Source: Psychrobacter sp. (GTDB taxonomy: Bacteria; Pseudomonadota; Gammaproteobacteria; Pseudomonadales; Moraxellaceae). Taken from it: DNA of 57,575 nucleotides. Below are positions 36,682 through 46,425 of the stretch, in pieces. Location of the stretch: positions 1 through 57,575 of the forward strand of contig NZ_JAKDJE010000011.1 in the NCBI RefSeq assembly GCF_030454045.1, written 5' to 3'. The notes beneath the pieces were generated by a model. The model saw nothing but the letters and a program-made list of their open reading frames with translations. It made no database searches and was not told the origin of the DNA. Position numbers and translations under genes: made by a program. Within the stretch, counting starts at the first letter, position 1; each line of letters begins with the position of its first letter.

Positions 36682-38778
36682 ATGACTATTTCAGACAGCA
36701 CCTCAATTGCACCGAAAGCCCAAACGCATAACCCAGCCGATAACATTCTTCCTGTATCAGACACCAAAGCAGATAAAAAAGCCGACGCGCTAAAGACACC
36801 TGCCCACCGCGCCGCCAGTGATGCGCGCTTCGAAGAAGACGCGCGCGACTTACACCGTATCCTACCCGCCTCACGCAAAGTCTATATCGAAGGCTCACGA
36901 CCTGATATCCAAGTACCGATGCGTGAAATCAGCTTAACGGATACGCCTGTTGGCGGTACGGGTGATAAGGATGGCGAGCACAATCCGCCTTTTTATGTGT
37001 ATGACACCTCAGGTGTCTATACCGACCCCAATGTCGAGATTGATCTGACCCGCGGTCTACCCAAACTGCGTGAAAACTGGATCGCTGAGCGCGGTGATAC
37101 CGAGCAACTAAGCGGTCTATCTAGCTCGTACGGGCAAGCGCGTGCTCGTGATATCAGCACTGCCAACCTCAGGTTTGCTCATATTGACAAACCGCGCCGT
37201 GCCAAAGCAGGGAAAAACGTCACGCAGATGTACTACGCGCGTCGCGGCATCATTACCCCTGAGATGGAATATATTGCGATACGTGAGACGCAAAAGCAGC
37301 ATGAACTGACTGACATGCGTCAACATGAGGGTGAGAGCTTCGGTGCCAACACGCCCAAAATTATCACCCCTGAATTTGTCCGTGATGAAGTGGCGGCTGG
37401 ACGCGCCATTATTCCCAACAACATCAACCACCCTGAATCTGAGCCAATGATTATCGGGCGCAATTTTTTGGTGAAAATCAATGCCAATATCGGCAACTCA
37501 GCGCTCGGCTCATCGATTGATGAAGAAGTCTCCAAAATGACATGGGCTACGCGTTGGGGCGCGGATACCATCATGGATTTATCGACGGGTAATCACATTC
37601 ACGAAACCCGCGAATGGCTAATCCGTAACTCTCCTGTGCCGATTGGTACCGTACCGATTTACCAAGCCTTAGAAAAAGTAGATGGCGTCGCTGAAGATCT
37701 GACGTGGGAAATATTTCGTGATACCTTGATCGAGCAAGCCGAGCAAGGTGTGGATTACTTCACCATTCACGCAGGCGTCCTGCTCCGCTATGTACCGCTC
37801 ACCGCAAAGCGTTTGACAGGTATCGTCTCACGCGGTGGCTCTATCATGGCGCAGTGGTGTCTGGCGCATCACAAAGAGAGCTTTTTATACACGCATTTTG
37901 AAGATATCTGCGAGATTATGAAGCAATACGATGTGGCGTTCAGTCTAGGTGACGGTCTACGCCCCGGCTGCTTGCAAGATGCCAATGATGAAGCGCAGTT
38001 CGGTGAGCTACGCACCCTTGGAGAATTGACCAAAGTGGCATGGGAGCACGACGTACAGTTGATGATTGAAGGCCCTGGACACGTGGCGATGAACCGTATC
38101 AAAGAAAACATGGATTTGCAGCTTGAGCTGTGTGCTGACGCGCCTTTCTATACCTTGGGCCCATTAACGACTGACATCGCCCCGGGTTACGACCATATCA
38201 CCAGTGGGATTGGTGCGGCGATGATTGGCTGGTTTGGTACCGCGATGCTATGCTATGTCACACCAAAAGAGCACTTAGGGCTACCAAACAAAAAAGACGT
38301 CAAAGACGGCATTATTACCTATAAAATCGCTGCACACGCCGCCGACCTTGCCAAAGGTCACCCTGGTGCACAGGCGCGTGATAATGCGCTATCCAAAGCG
38401 CGCTTTGAATTCCGCTGGGATGATCAGTTCAATCTGGCGCTCGACCCTGATACCGCGCGCGAATATCACGATGAAACGTTGCCAAAAGATGCGCATAAAT
38501 CGGCACACTTTTGCTCTATGTGTGGTCCGAAGTTTTGCTCCATGAAAATCACGCAAAACGTGCGTGAGTATGCAGCAGGACTGGACAAAGATGCCGCCAA
38601 CCAAAAAGTGACGCCGCAATCAGGCGACTTAAGCGATGATGATCATTTGATCAAAAAAGTCGATACAGAACTGGTCGGACAAGTAGGCGAAGCCAGTGCT
38701 GAAGAAGTCCGTCAAGGCATGGCTGAGATGATGGAAAAATACAACAAGGAGGGATGCCAGTTATACAAAGAAGTATAA
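36682..38778 (+). CDS. thiC: Phosphomethylpyrimidine synthase (radical SAM ThiC)
   Basis: 698 residues. It rearranges 5-aminoimidazole ribotide to HMP phosphate, the pyrimidine half of thiamine. The C-terminal CSMCGPKFCSM is the CX2CX4C cluster motif peculiar to ThiC. The core includes EGPGHVAMNRI and LTTDIAPGYDHI. The first 60 residues are a Lys/Ala/Asp-rich extension. The ATG at 36682 has AGGA upstream; the open frame to 36622 adds Cys- and Trp-rich residues that do not fit. Regulated by the upstream TPP riboswitch; ends at a bidirectional terminator. Confidence 0.97.
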   Translation: MTISDSTSIAPKAQTHNPADNILPVSDTKADKKADALKTPAHRAASDARFEEDARDLHRILPASRKVYIEGSRPDIQVPMREISLTDTPVGGTGDKDGEHNPPFYVYDTSGVYTDPNVEIDLTRGLPKLRENWIAERGDTEQLSGLSSSYGQARARDISTANLRFAHIDKPRRAKAGKNVTQMYYARRGIITPEMEYIAIRETQKQHELTDMRQHEGESFGANTPKIITPEFVRDEVAAGRAIIPNNINHPESEPMIIGRNFLVKINANIGNSALGSSIDEEVSKMTWATRWGADTIMDLSTGNHIHETREWLIRNSPVPIGTVPIYQALEKVDGVAEDLTWEIFRDTLIEQAEQGVDYFTIHAGVLLRYVPLTAKRLTGIVSRGGSIMAQWCLAHHKESFLYTHFEDICEIMKQYDVAFSLGDGLRPGCLQDANDEAQFGELRTLGELTKVAWEHDVQLMIEGPGHVAMNRIKENMDLQLELCADAPFYTLGPLTTDIAPGYDHITSGIGAAMIGWFGTAMLCYVTPKEHLGLPNKKDVKDGIITYKIAAHAADLAKGHPGAQARDNALSKARFEFRWDDQFNLALDPDTAREYHDETLPKDAHKSAHFCSMCGPKFCSMKITQNVREYAAGLDKDAANQKVTPQSGDLSDDDHLIKKVDTELVGQVGEASAEEVRQGMAEMMEKYNKEGCQLYKEV

Positions 38779-38793
38779 GCTTTTTACTATAAT

Positions 38794-38833
38794 AAAAAAG
38801 CCCAAACCTGACTATCAAGTTTGGGCTTTTTTA
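38794..38833. terminator. Bidirectional terminator between thiC and fda
   Basis: AAAAAAGCCCAAAC paired with GTTTGGGCTTTTTT, 11-base loop. Both flanking genes converge on it. Confidence 0.9.
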
Positions 38834-38852
38834 GTTTATGTATTTAGTAATA

Positions 38853-39743
38853 TCAAACCTTCGACGCCTGATAAATCTCCTCAATCGACGTATTAATGGT
38901 ATCGGCAAACTCTTCATCGCTTTGCTGCTTACTCAACCCTTCGGTAAAGGCGCGCGAGAAGCTGGCAATCATACCGGGGTTTTGTTTGAGCTTCGCGCAC
39001 GCATCATTGCGGCTATAACCGCCTGATAGCGCCACGACTTTGAGTACTTTTGGATGGTCAATCAGCTCCTGATAAAATCCTGCTTCTTCGGGCAATGTCA
39101 GCTTGAGCATCACTTGCTGTTCGTCATTTAAGCGTTCCAGATTACGCAAAATATCGGCTTTTAACAGTACTTCGCAATCATGTTTTTGTGCACTATCAAT
39201 ATTGACCTCTGGCTCAACGATTGGCATCAAGCCTTTTGAGATAATTTGCTTGGCCACATCAAATTGCTGCTGTACAACGAGCTCAATACCATCGACATTT
39301 GGCTCATAAATGACTGAGCGCATCTTGGTACCAAATACTGGATAGTTCTTGGCTTTATCTAGCAACAGGTCTAGATTAGGCATCGGCTTCATGACTTGGA
39401 CGCCGCTCATTTGCTCGGCTAAACCCTTATCGACCTTCAAAAATGGAACGATTTGCTTGTCTTCCCACAGATAGTTGGCGGTCGACTTACCATTGACGTC
39501 GCGCTCCATGGTATCTTCAAATAAGATCGCACCAAGCACACGCTCATTGTCAAAACAGTCGCAAGTCATGATACGGGCACGCATCTCATGCACCAAATCA
39601 AACATGGCCTCATCATTCTCATACTCATCGCCGCTGATGCCGTAATTCTCTAAAGCCTTTGGTGTGCTGCCGCCACTTTGATCGAGCGCAGCGATAAACC
39701 CTGAACCGTCTTTTATGCGCTGTAACTGATTGTCGTATTCCAT
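38853..39743 (-). CDS. fda: Class I fructose-bisphosphate aldolase
   Basis: 296 residues, the length of the Staphylococcus aureus-type class I aldolase. FIAALDQSGGSTPKALENYG is the N-terminal signature, and conserved segments around KGLMPIVEPEVNID, LKLTLPEE (Schiff-base Lys candidate) and VVALSGGYSRNDAC are present. It cleaves fructose 1,6-bisphosphate and acts in gluconeogenesis or glycolysis. AGGA lies upstream of the ATG. Alone on its transcript. Confidence 0.93.
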   Translation of the reverse strand: MEYDNQLQRIKDGSGFIAALDQSGGSTPKALENYGISGDEYENDEAMFDLVHEMRARIMTCDCFDNERVLGAILFEDTMERDVNGKSTANYLWEDKQIVPFLKVDKGLAEQMSGVQVMKPMPNLDLLLDKAKNYPVFGTKMRSVIYEPNVDGIELVVQQQFDVAKQIISKGLMPIVEPEVNIDSAQKHDCEVLLKADILRNLERLNDEQQVMLKLTLPEEAGFYQELIDHPKVLKVVALSGGYSRNDACAKLKQNPGMIASFSRAFTEGLSKQQSDEEFADTINTSIEEIYQASKV

Positions 39744-39920
39744 TGAAAGTACATCCTATTTTTATTGAGTGAATTCAAACATCATAAATCAAGCTTTCTA
39801 TCACCTATATAAGGTCTGCTATTTGTAGATGACCTTATCATAGGATGATAAGTATGCCTATATAGAAAACGTGACAACTTTGCTAAAAATTCTACTGTAT
39901 CCTTCTTTGGACAACATATC

Positions 39921-40769
39921 TCACGCCAAAAATAAGACGCCCACACAGCATACTGCGAGTAGCAGTCCCACCAAATTGATGCGATTGAGTCGTTCTTTAA
40001 ACACGCCCACTCCGATCAATGTGGCGACTGCGATGACACCCACGTTCATCCCCGTAAACACAATACTGGGTGAATCGGAGAGCACTTGATGGGCTCTGAC
40101 ATAAGCATAAATATTACCCATATTCAGCGCGCCAAGTAGCAATCCAGCGACAAGGGCGTCTGCCTGCCAGCGCACCCGAGTGACGAGCAGATAGACGAGC
40201 AATAATAAACCTGCGACTCCAAAGCTCACAAACAGTGTCAACGGAAAAGCGGTACCCTGCTTGGCAACCTGCTTAAACAAGATATCGATGATGCCGTAAC
40301 CCGCCCATACACCGAATAACCACAGCGGTGTGTATTTTGTTTGCTTAGGGGTATCTGTCTGCTGTGGTCGATAAACCAGTGCTCCTAGCGCCAAAAAGCC
40401 AAGTACCAATCCCAGCACACGCGTACCTGTCAGCACCTCACCAAATAGCAAAAAAGCGGCCACTATCGGAATAATCAATGATAAGCGCTGGGAGGCATCC
40501 GTTGCCACCATTCCCACCGCCTCAATAGCACGTCCAAGAATGATAAACACGGCCGGTAGCAAGATCCCAAGCGCGATGATGATGCCCCAAGCACTGTCTA
40601 GCGCATCTATGGCCCTGACATCAGGCTTCAATAAAAGCCAAGTCAATAAAAAAGCGACGGGATAACCTGCGACAATGGTCTGACGAATATCCATTTTCTT
40701 TTGGCGTAGTATTTTTAAAAGCACTGAAACAGCGACGCTACACAGCACCGCAATGGTTAGATACATCAT
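39921..40769 (-). CDS. EamA/DMT-family transporter
   Basis: 282 residues with about ten hydrophobic helices arranged as two five-helix EamA halves, the second starting near residue 150. The substrate is unknown; family members export amino acids or other small metabolites. The GTRVLGLVLGFLALGALV and INLVGLLLAVCCVGVLFLA ends are typical. Two ATGs in tandem at the start are equally possible. Same strand as fda, 177 bases upstream of it. Confidence 0.85.
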   Translation of the reverse strand: MMYLTIAVLCSVAVSVLLKILRQKKMDIRQTIVAGYPVAFLLTWLLLKPDVRAIDALDSAWGIIIALGILLPAVFIILGRAIEAVGMVATDASQRLSLIIPIVAAFLLFGEVLTGTRVLGLVLGFLALGALVYRPQQTDTPKQTKYTPLWLFGVWAGYGIIDILFKQVAKQGTAFPLTLFVSFGVAGLLLLVYLLVTRVRWQADALVAGLLLGALNMGNIYAYVRAHQVLSDSPSIVFTGMNVGVIAVATLIGVGVFKERLNRINLVGLLLAVCCVGVLFLA

Positions 40770-41130
40770 TAAGGCCTACCTTTTGAACCCTAGTACTGGG
40801 TATTTATTATCCATACACTGGTGGCGCAGCATCAAGTAAGCCGCTTTGTATTCCACTGTTTTCATTAAAAAATATGATGACAACGCTCATCATTTGATCA
40901 ACTAAGCCAGTTGCGGTCTAGAAGGTAGCAAAATATATTTTTGACAGCAATCTATTTATCCGTATTTCCACGCGCGTTATTGGCAATAACGTATCAACCA
41001 AAAGCACTATGCATGGGTAAATTACAATTTACTGCACGCCTGATTGCCAAGTTTTGATAAAATATCCTGCTATTTTATTAACATAAGTAACGACTCAAAA
41101 CCGCTCTGTTTTGACGTATTATTGCCGCCT
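40770..41130. other. Divergent spacer
   Basis: About 360 bases between the EamA gene and the ABC exporter. I see no gene or strong secondary structure. The ABC reading frame is open from a TTG at 41044. Confidence 0.4.
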
Positions 41131-43044
41131 ATGAACGCTCTCTTTCGTTTTTTTGAATCCCGTCTTCCTGCCTTCCCAGAAACGCCCATGCCATTGCCTC
41201 GTAAGGGGTTGTTGAAGTTTTTGTGGGCCTGTACTCATGGTTTGCGTGGCTGGCTGTTCTTATTTATGATCCTCTCCGCAGGTGTTGGGGTCTATGAGGC
41301 CATGTTGTTTGCATGGATTGGTAACTTGGTGGATTGGCTGGGTGCTTATACCCCGCAGACACTGTGGGCAGAAAAAAGCGACATGCTACTGCTGATGTTT
41401 GCTGTCTTAATCCTCAGCCCATTTTGGATTGCCTTATCGTCATTGGTACATTTTCAAGTGATCCAAGGCGTGTTTCCGATGCAAATGCGCTGGCGTTTTC
41501 ACCGCCGCATGCTTGGGCAGTCGATGCAGTTTTATCAAGATGAGTTTTCAGGACGTGTCTCAGCAAAGGTGATGCAGACTGCACTTGCGGTGCGTGATAC
41601 GGTGATGACCATCACCGATATGATGATGTATGTGGTGGTATATTTTGTCACTACTGGGGTGATTTTATTTAATCTGGACAGCTTGCTGCTCATTCCGTTT
41701 GCGGTTTGGTTTGTGCTGTTTGGGCTTGCCATGTGGTATTTTATTCCGCGCCTCAAACGTACGGCCATTGTACAAGCGGATGCCCGTGCGTTGATGACCG
41801 GGCGCATCACCGATGCTTATGCCAATATCATGACCGTCAAGCTGTTTAGCCACTCGCAGCGTGAGCTTGGCTATGCCAAATACGCGATGAATCAGTTTTT
41901 GGGTACGGTACACGCACAGATGCGCTGGGTCAGCTATCTTGAGGTCGTCAATCATGCCATCAGTGTGACTTTGATTGGCTCGACTGCAGCTATCGGTATA
42001 TATTTGTGGCAACAAGGCGATGTTGGTGTTGGTGCGATTGCCGCAGCGACTGCTATGGCACTGCGCTTAAACGGTTTGACCCACTGGATTATGTGGCAGA
42101 CCACCAGTTTGTTTGAAAGTATTGGTACGGTACAAGATGGTATGCGTACTCTATCAGCCCCGCAAAAAGTCGTCGATAAACCCAATGCGCAAACACTAAC
42201 GGTCACTGATGGTCGTATTGTCTTTGATCATATTGATTTTGGTTACGAAGAGGATATGAGCGCTGCCGATGATGAAGGCGCGCGCGTCGATGAGGCGCAC
42301 ACTGTAGGTACCGCACTGGCGAGCAACCGTGTGAAGCTGCTAGATGACTTTTATTTGGACATCAAACCAGGTGAAAAAATCGGTCTGGTTGGACGCTCTG
42401 GGGCAGGCAAATCAACCTTGGTGAATTTACTACTACGCTTCTTTGATGTCGATAGTGGCAAAATCTTTATTGATGGACAGGCAATTGATGAGGTCACCCA
42501 AGAATCGTTACGTCAGCAAATTGGTATGGTGACCCAAGACACCTCATTATTGCATCGTACCATCCGTGAAAACATTGCTTATGGTCGTCCAGATGCCACC
42601 GATGCTGAAATTATTGAAGCCACTAAGCAAGCCCAAGCATGGGACTTTATCAAAGACTTAAGCGATGACAAAGGCAACACCGACCTTGATACCCAGGTCG
42701 GTGAGCGCGGCGTCAAACTCTCAGGTGGTCAGCGCCAGCGTATCGCCATCTCCCGCGTAATGCTGAAAAACGCACCAATTTTGCTGCTTGATGAAGCCAC
42801 GAGTGCCCTTGACTCTGAAATCGAATTTGCCATTACTGAAAGCTTAAACGACATGATGACTGGCAAAACCGTGATTGCCATTGCCCACCGTTTATCAACC
42901 ATTGCGGCACTGGATCGACTAGTAGTGATGGACAAAGGTCGTATTATTGAACAAGGCAGTCACGAGGCGCTGCTCGCACGCGATGGCGTCTATGCTAAAT
43001 TATGGCAACGTCAAAGCGGTGGTTTCTTAGGTGAAGACAACTAA
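41131..43044 (+). CDS. ABC exporter, fused permease and ATPase
   Basis: 637 residues. Residues 1-330 hold six transmembrane helices; the ATPase follows with Walker A GRSGAGKST, signature LSGGQRQR, Walker B ILLLDEATSALDSE and H-loop IAHRLS. It resembles the MsbA/multidrug type exporters of Acinetobacter that start MLRFFEKLLPAFP. A 25-residue Glu/Asp/Ala-rich insertion (around EEDMSAADDEGARVDE) interrupts the start of the ATPase domain. The ATG at 41131 fits the family; it has a weak ribosome site. The next gene begins 37 bases later. Substrate unknown. Confidence 0.92.
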   Translation: MNALFRFFESRLPAFPETPMPLPRKGLLKFLWACTHGLRGWLFLFMILSAGVGVYEAMLFAWIGNLVDWLGAYTPQTLWAEKSDMLLLMFAVLILSPFWIALSSLVHFQVIQGVFPMQMRWRFHRRMLGQSMQFYQDEFSGRVSAKVMQTALAVRDTVMTITDMMMYVVVYFVTTGVILFNLDSLLLIPFAVWFVLFGLAMWYFIPRLKRTAIVQADARALMTGRITDAYANIMTVKLFSHSQRELGYAKYAMNQFLGTVHAQMRWVSYLEVVNHAISVTLIGSTAAIGIYLWQQGDVGVGAIAAATAMALRLNGLTHWIMWQTTSLFESIGTVQDGMRTLSAPQKVVDKPNAQTLTVTDGRIVFDHIDFGYEEDMSAADDEGARVDEAHTVGTALASNRVKLLDDFYLDIKPGEKIGLVGRSGAGKSTLVNLLLRFFDVDSGKIFIDGQAIDEVTQESLRQQIGMVTQDTSLLHRTIRENIAYGRPDATDAEIIEATKQAQAWDFIKDLSDDKGNTDLDTQVGERGVKLSGGQRQRIAISRVMLKNAPILLLDEATSALDSEIEFAITESLNDMMTGKTVIAIAHRLSTIAALDRLVVMDKGRIIEQGSHEALLARDGVYAKLWQRQSGGFLGEDN

Positions 43045-43081
43045 GAGCTATCAAAATAAATCACAAGGAAGTGTTTATTTT

Positions 43082-43975
43082 ATGGAAGCATTTACAAACA
43101 GTATCAATCTTGATGGTAAAAAAGCACGTTACTACGACCTTGGCAGTCTCAACCCATCAGTAGCAGCAGAGCACAACAAACGTGCGCCGGCGCACTTTTA
43201 TGGAGGCAACAGCTTTACGGTCGGTACTTATACGCCGCTGCTGCATGAGCTGGCAGCAACGTTTGATATCAGCTCACTTGCCCTGCGTGGCTATTGGTAT
43301 GACAAACCGCACAGCCGTCGTCTGACACGTGAGCAAGATGCTGATATGCTCATTGAATTTTTGGAAAAAACACAGGACGCGCCTGTCGTCGGTATCGGAC
43401 ATTCACAAGGCGCCACCGCCACCGCTATGGCAGCAGCCAAACGTCCAGAGCTGTTCTCGCAGCTATATCTGATAGAGCCTGTCACATTCACCAAAAACCA
43501 AGCCACCTTGTATAATCTGTTACCGCGCTCTATCCTGCTGAGCCGCGAGCCTTTTAAAAGTACATCAGCCAAACAATCGACTTGGTCAAATGCTCATGAG
43601 TATTATGAGAGTTTGCGTGCGCAGCGTGCTTATAGACGAATCAGTGATGAACACTTGCAGATATTTGCCGAACAGAGCTTGAGCAAAAACCCAGATGATA
43701 GCTACACGCTTATATTTGCTCCAGAGCAAGAGCTGGCCAATTATTTTGCCGCCCCTCATATCGATACCGCGCTCAAAAAACTGCGCTGTCCCTATACTTT
43801 GATCACAGGGAAGCCTACGCTATTTATCAATCACAAAGTGCGACGGCAATGGCAACAGTTTGTGCCTGATAGCCGCATCATCTCCTTGCTAGATTATGGT
43901 CATCTATTGCCAATGGAAGCGCCCGAACGATGTGCTCAGATTATTAACGAGCATTATCGAAAAAGCCACCTATAA
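43082..43975 (+). CDS. Alpha/beta hydrolase
   Basis: 297 residues. The nucleophile elbow GIGHSQGATATAM, an oxyanion region AHFYGGNSFTVGTYTPLLHEL and a C-terminal YGHLLPMEAPERC give the Ser-Asp-His set of the fold. The substrate cannot be read. AAGGAAG lies about ten bases before the ATG at 43082; the frame extends back to 43031, which would overlap the ABC gene. Probably co-transcribed with the exporter and the AlkB homologue. Confidence 0.85.
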   Translation: MEAFTNSINLDGKKARYYDLGSLNPSVAAEHNKRAPAHFYGGNSFTVGTYTPLLHELAATFDISSLALRGYWYDKPHSRRLTREQDADMLIEFLEKTQDAPVVGIGHSQGATATAMAAAKRPELFSQLYLIEPVTFTKNQATLYNLLPRSILLSREPFKSTSAKQSTWSNAHEYYESLRAQRAYRRISDEHLQIFAEQSLSKNPDDSYTLIFAPEQELANYFAAPHIDTALKKLRCPYTLITGKPTLFINHKVRRQWQQFVPDSRIISLLDYGHLLPMEAPERCAQIINEHYRKSHL

Positions 43976-43992
43976 GGGAGGTTCATTGACCT

Positions 43993-44610
43993 ATGACAGA
44001 TCTTTTTGCACCTGCACCTACAGATAATTTATTACCCTATGATGGTAAGGTACACGACCTTGGAATGCTTATAGACGATACAGAAACGCTCTATGATACG
44101 CTACTGGCTGAGCTACCTTGGCAGTCAGACATTGTGACATTGTTTGGTCAGACGCATGTGACGACTCGTCAGATTGTTTGGATGGGAGAGACAGAGGCAG
44201 ACTATCAGTATTCAGGGCATACGCGGCAAACAGTACCATGGTCGTACCAAGTGTTCCACGTGAAACAATGGATAGAAAAAGCGTTGGCAGACATCGGTAT
44301 TGCAGCTCACTTCAATACCTGCCTACTCAATTACTACCCCTCTGGTAGCGAGGGCATGGGCTATCATGCAGATGATGAAAAGGAGCTCGGTCATCAACCA
44401 ATCATTGCGTCTCTCTCCCTTGGTGCCACCCGCAAATTTGTTTTTAAGCACAAAAAAACTCAAGAAAAAGTCGCGCTTTATCTTGAGTCTGGACAATTAA
44501 TCGTCATGCATGGGGACACACAGCGCTTTTGGAAGCATACAATCACGAAAACAAAAACAGTCGATACTGGACGGATTAGCCTGACATTTCGGCAAATGCT
44601 TGCACACTAA
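43993..44610 (+). CDS. AlkB-like 2-oxoglutarate/Fe(II) dioxygenase
   Basis: 205 residues. The iron ligands are His125 and Asp127 in GYHADDEKEL and a distal His in WKHTITKT; the 2-oxoglutarate Arg and a second Arg are in TGRISLTFR. It resembles the ALKBH2/3 and bacterial AlkB family that remove alkyl groups from DNA or RNA bases. Ribosome-binding GGGAGG lies about eleven bases before the ATG. It follows the hydrolase by 17 bases. Confidence 0.9.
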   Translation: MTDLFAPAPTDNLLPYDGKVHDLGMLIDDTETLYDTLLAELPWQSDIVTLFGQTHVTTRQIVWMGETEADYQYSGHTRQTVPWSYQVFHVKQWIEKALADIGIAAHFNTCLLNYYPSGSEGMGYHADDEKELGHQPIIASLSLGATRKFVFKHKKTQEKVALYLESGQLIVMHGDTQRFWKHTITKTKTVDTGRISLTFRQMLAH

Positions 44611-44642
44611 AACTGCCATGGTCAGGTTGAGTAAACGATTAC

Positions 44643-45157
44643 CTATGCAAGACGATCTAAAAAATGTTCACGGTAGCATTGATGCGCCGCTTCTCAGACA
44701 TTGGCCGTATAGTTGGCATTGACGCCACCTGCGACTACCGCACCGACTGCTGGAATGACTTGCGCCGCCTTGGTTTTGACCATATTGGTCGCGACTTTCG
44801 TCGCTGTTTGACGCAGTACCCGCGACATGACCTCTTCATTAATCTGATTAAATGCCTGTTTTTCTGGATCTTTAATCATCTCATTGGTGTCATCCAATGT
44901 CTCAATCGATGAGCCTGCCAGATCAGATTCTTCTTGATAGCTATCGATCACCTCTTGCGCGTTCAGTGTCCAATTGGCCGCATCACTCAACGTCCTGATG
45001 ACTTGCTCAACGCCCCTATATCAGGGTTTTCCATGCTTCTATTTCTTCACGCACTTGCGCTTCATAGGCCACATGATCCGTTACTTTTTCGTCTGTCTCT
45101 TTATCCTACAGCAGGCAACGCCAGAGAGTAGACCTGTTGTGTTGTCAGAGACATCAT
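44643..45157 (-). pseudogene. Decayed EcsC-family protein gene
   Basis: Pieces of an EcsC-type protein in different frames on the minus strand. An ATGATG at 45157 begins MMSLTTQQVYSLALPAVG and then hits TAA; a one-base shift restores VAYEAQVREEIEAWKTLI, then a stop. A third frame resumes VEQVIRTLSDAANWTLNAQE and runs through KAAQVIPAVGAVVAGG, the family's glycine-rich signature, to an in-frame TGA (44694-44696), after which EAAHQCYREHFLDRLA continues in the same frame to the true stop. A central stretch of about 90 residues seems deleted. Broken by at least a frameshift, a deletion and a nonsense codon. Confidence 0.75.
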
Positions 45158-45221
45158 TCTTGTAGAGTTTTATGAAGTACGTAAAGGATGCTACTGCTTT
45201 CTAACGACAGACTGGCGTTTG

Positions 45222-46247
45222 TTATTCAGAGGCAGCAAGAACAATCTTGCCAAAGGCATCACCCTTTTGTAGCTCATGGTGCGCGGCTACCACGTCAGAG
45301 AGTGGATATGTTTTTTGGATTTTTAATATCAATTCACCGTCAGCAACGAGCTGTAAAACACGCGCCATATCGTCACCACTACGCTGCGCTTTATACCCTG
45401 AGACTGCTAAGCTTTTTTGCTCGCCTGCTTCTTTGAGCTTATCAACCCAAATAGTGGGCAACACATTGACTCGGCCACCAGATTTGAGCACACTCAGGGC
45501 ACGCACCCCAGCATTATCGCCAACCAAGTCAAGCAATACATCAGCTTGCAAATCAGGGAAATCCTCATCTTTGGTATAATCGATCCAGCCTGCCAGCTTG
45601 TCGGTATCGATAAGCTCACCGAGCTTGGCATATTTTTCTGGTGAGCAAATAACTGTGACCTTAATATCATCACGGCTCACTTTGTCCATTAATAATTGAA
45701 TCAGCAAATGACCAACGCCGCCTGCTGGTGCATTGATCACGACATGCTCAGCCTCTTTGATATCTGCAAACTCTACAAACTGTAGCGCTGTTTGCCCAAT
45801 GCACGGCAATGCCCCTGCCTGCTCTAATGTCACATTTTCTGATACTTTGGCCAGCATTTTGGTGTCTACCGCCACATACTGCGCATAGCAACCACCAGTA
45901 AAGGTCAAAGCAGCGACTCGATCGCCAATGGCGAACTTATCGCTGTTGCTATCAACCACTGTACCTGATACGTCAAACCCCAAAATAGCAGGCTGGTCGT
46001 TATCGAATTTTTGTTTTTGAATATTGTCTGCGCCCCAGCCTTTGCCTTGGCGAGTTTTATAATCGACAGGGTTGATACCGGCGTAGGCGACTTTTACCAA
46101 TACCTCATCCTTCTGCAGCTCAGGGATGTCGACACCATCTTGATAAACCATGACTTCAGGTTCACCGAATTCACGTATTAATGCAGCGTGCTGTGTATTG
46201 GGTAGTTGATGTTGCTGATTGTTGTCATTAGTAGCTGGCGTTGCCAT
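45222..46247 (-). CDS. NADPH:quinone oxidoreductase-like MDR protein
   Basis: 341 residues. A zinc-independent medium-chain dehydrogenase/reductase: GroES-like N-terminal domain with AGINPVDYKTRQG and GFDVSGTVV, then a Rossmann domain with VINAPAGGVGHLLIQLL. No structural zinc Cys cluster is seen. It should reduce quinones or enones with NADPH. AAGGATA precedes the ATG. The first 15 residues are Asn/Gln-rich. Confidence 0.9.
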   Translation of the reverse strand: MATPATNDNNQQHQLPNTQHAALIREFGEPEVMVYQDGVDIPELQKDEVLVKVAYAGINPVDYKTRQGKGWGADNIQKQKFDNDQPAILGFDVSGTVVDSNSDKFAIGDRVAALTFTGGCYAQYVAVDTKMLAKVSENVTLEQAGALPCIGQTALQFVEFADIKEAEHVVINAPAGGVGHLLIQLLMDKVSRDDIKVTVICSPEKYAKLGELIDTDKLAGWIDYTKDEDFPDLQADVLLDLVGDNAGVRALSVLKSGGRVNVLPTIWVDKLKEAGEQKSLAVSGYKAQRSGDDMARVLQLVADGELILKIQKTYPLSDVVAAHHELQKGDAFGKIVLAASE

Positions 46248-46425
46248 TGCAGAATATCCTTATATTTTGTTCATTAGGGCATGGTTACTATTTATCTTAC
46301 GTTAGGTGACTATTTCATAAGGGACGATTTTAGTCGATAGTATTTTTGCTAAAAAAATGTTTTAGTCTCGATAGATTATCAAGGCAGTGCATCCGAGCAA
46401 GTTACCACCAAATATTAAGAAAGTA

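Noticed and set aside
39840..39870. Hairpin CTTATCA/TGATAAG upstream of fda
   Set aside because: No T-run on either strand, so not called as a terminator.
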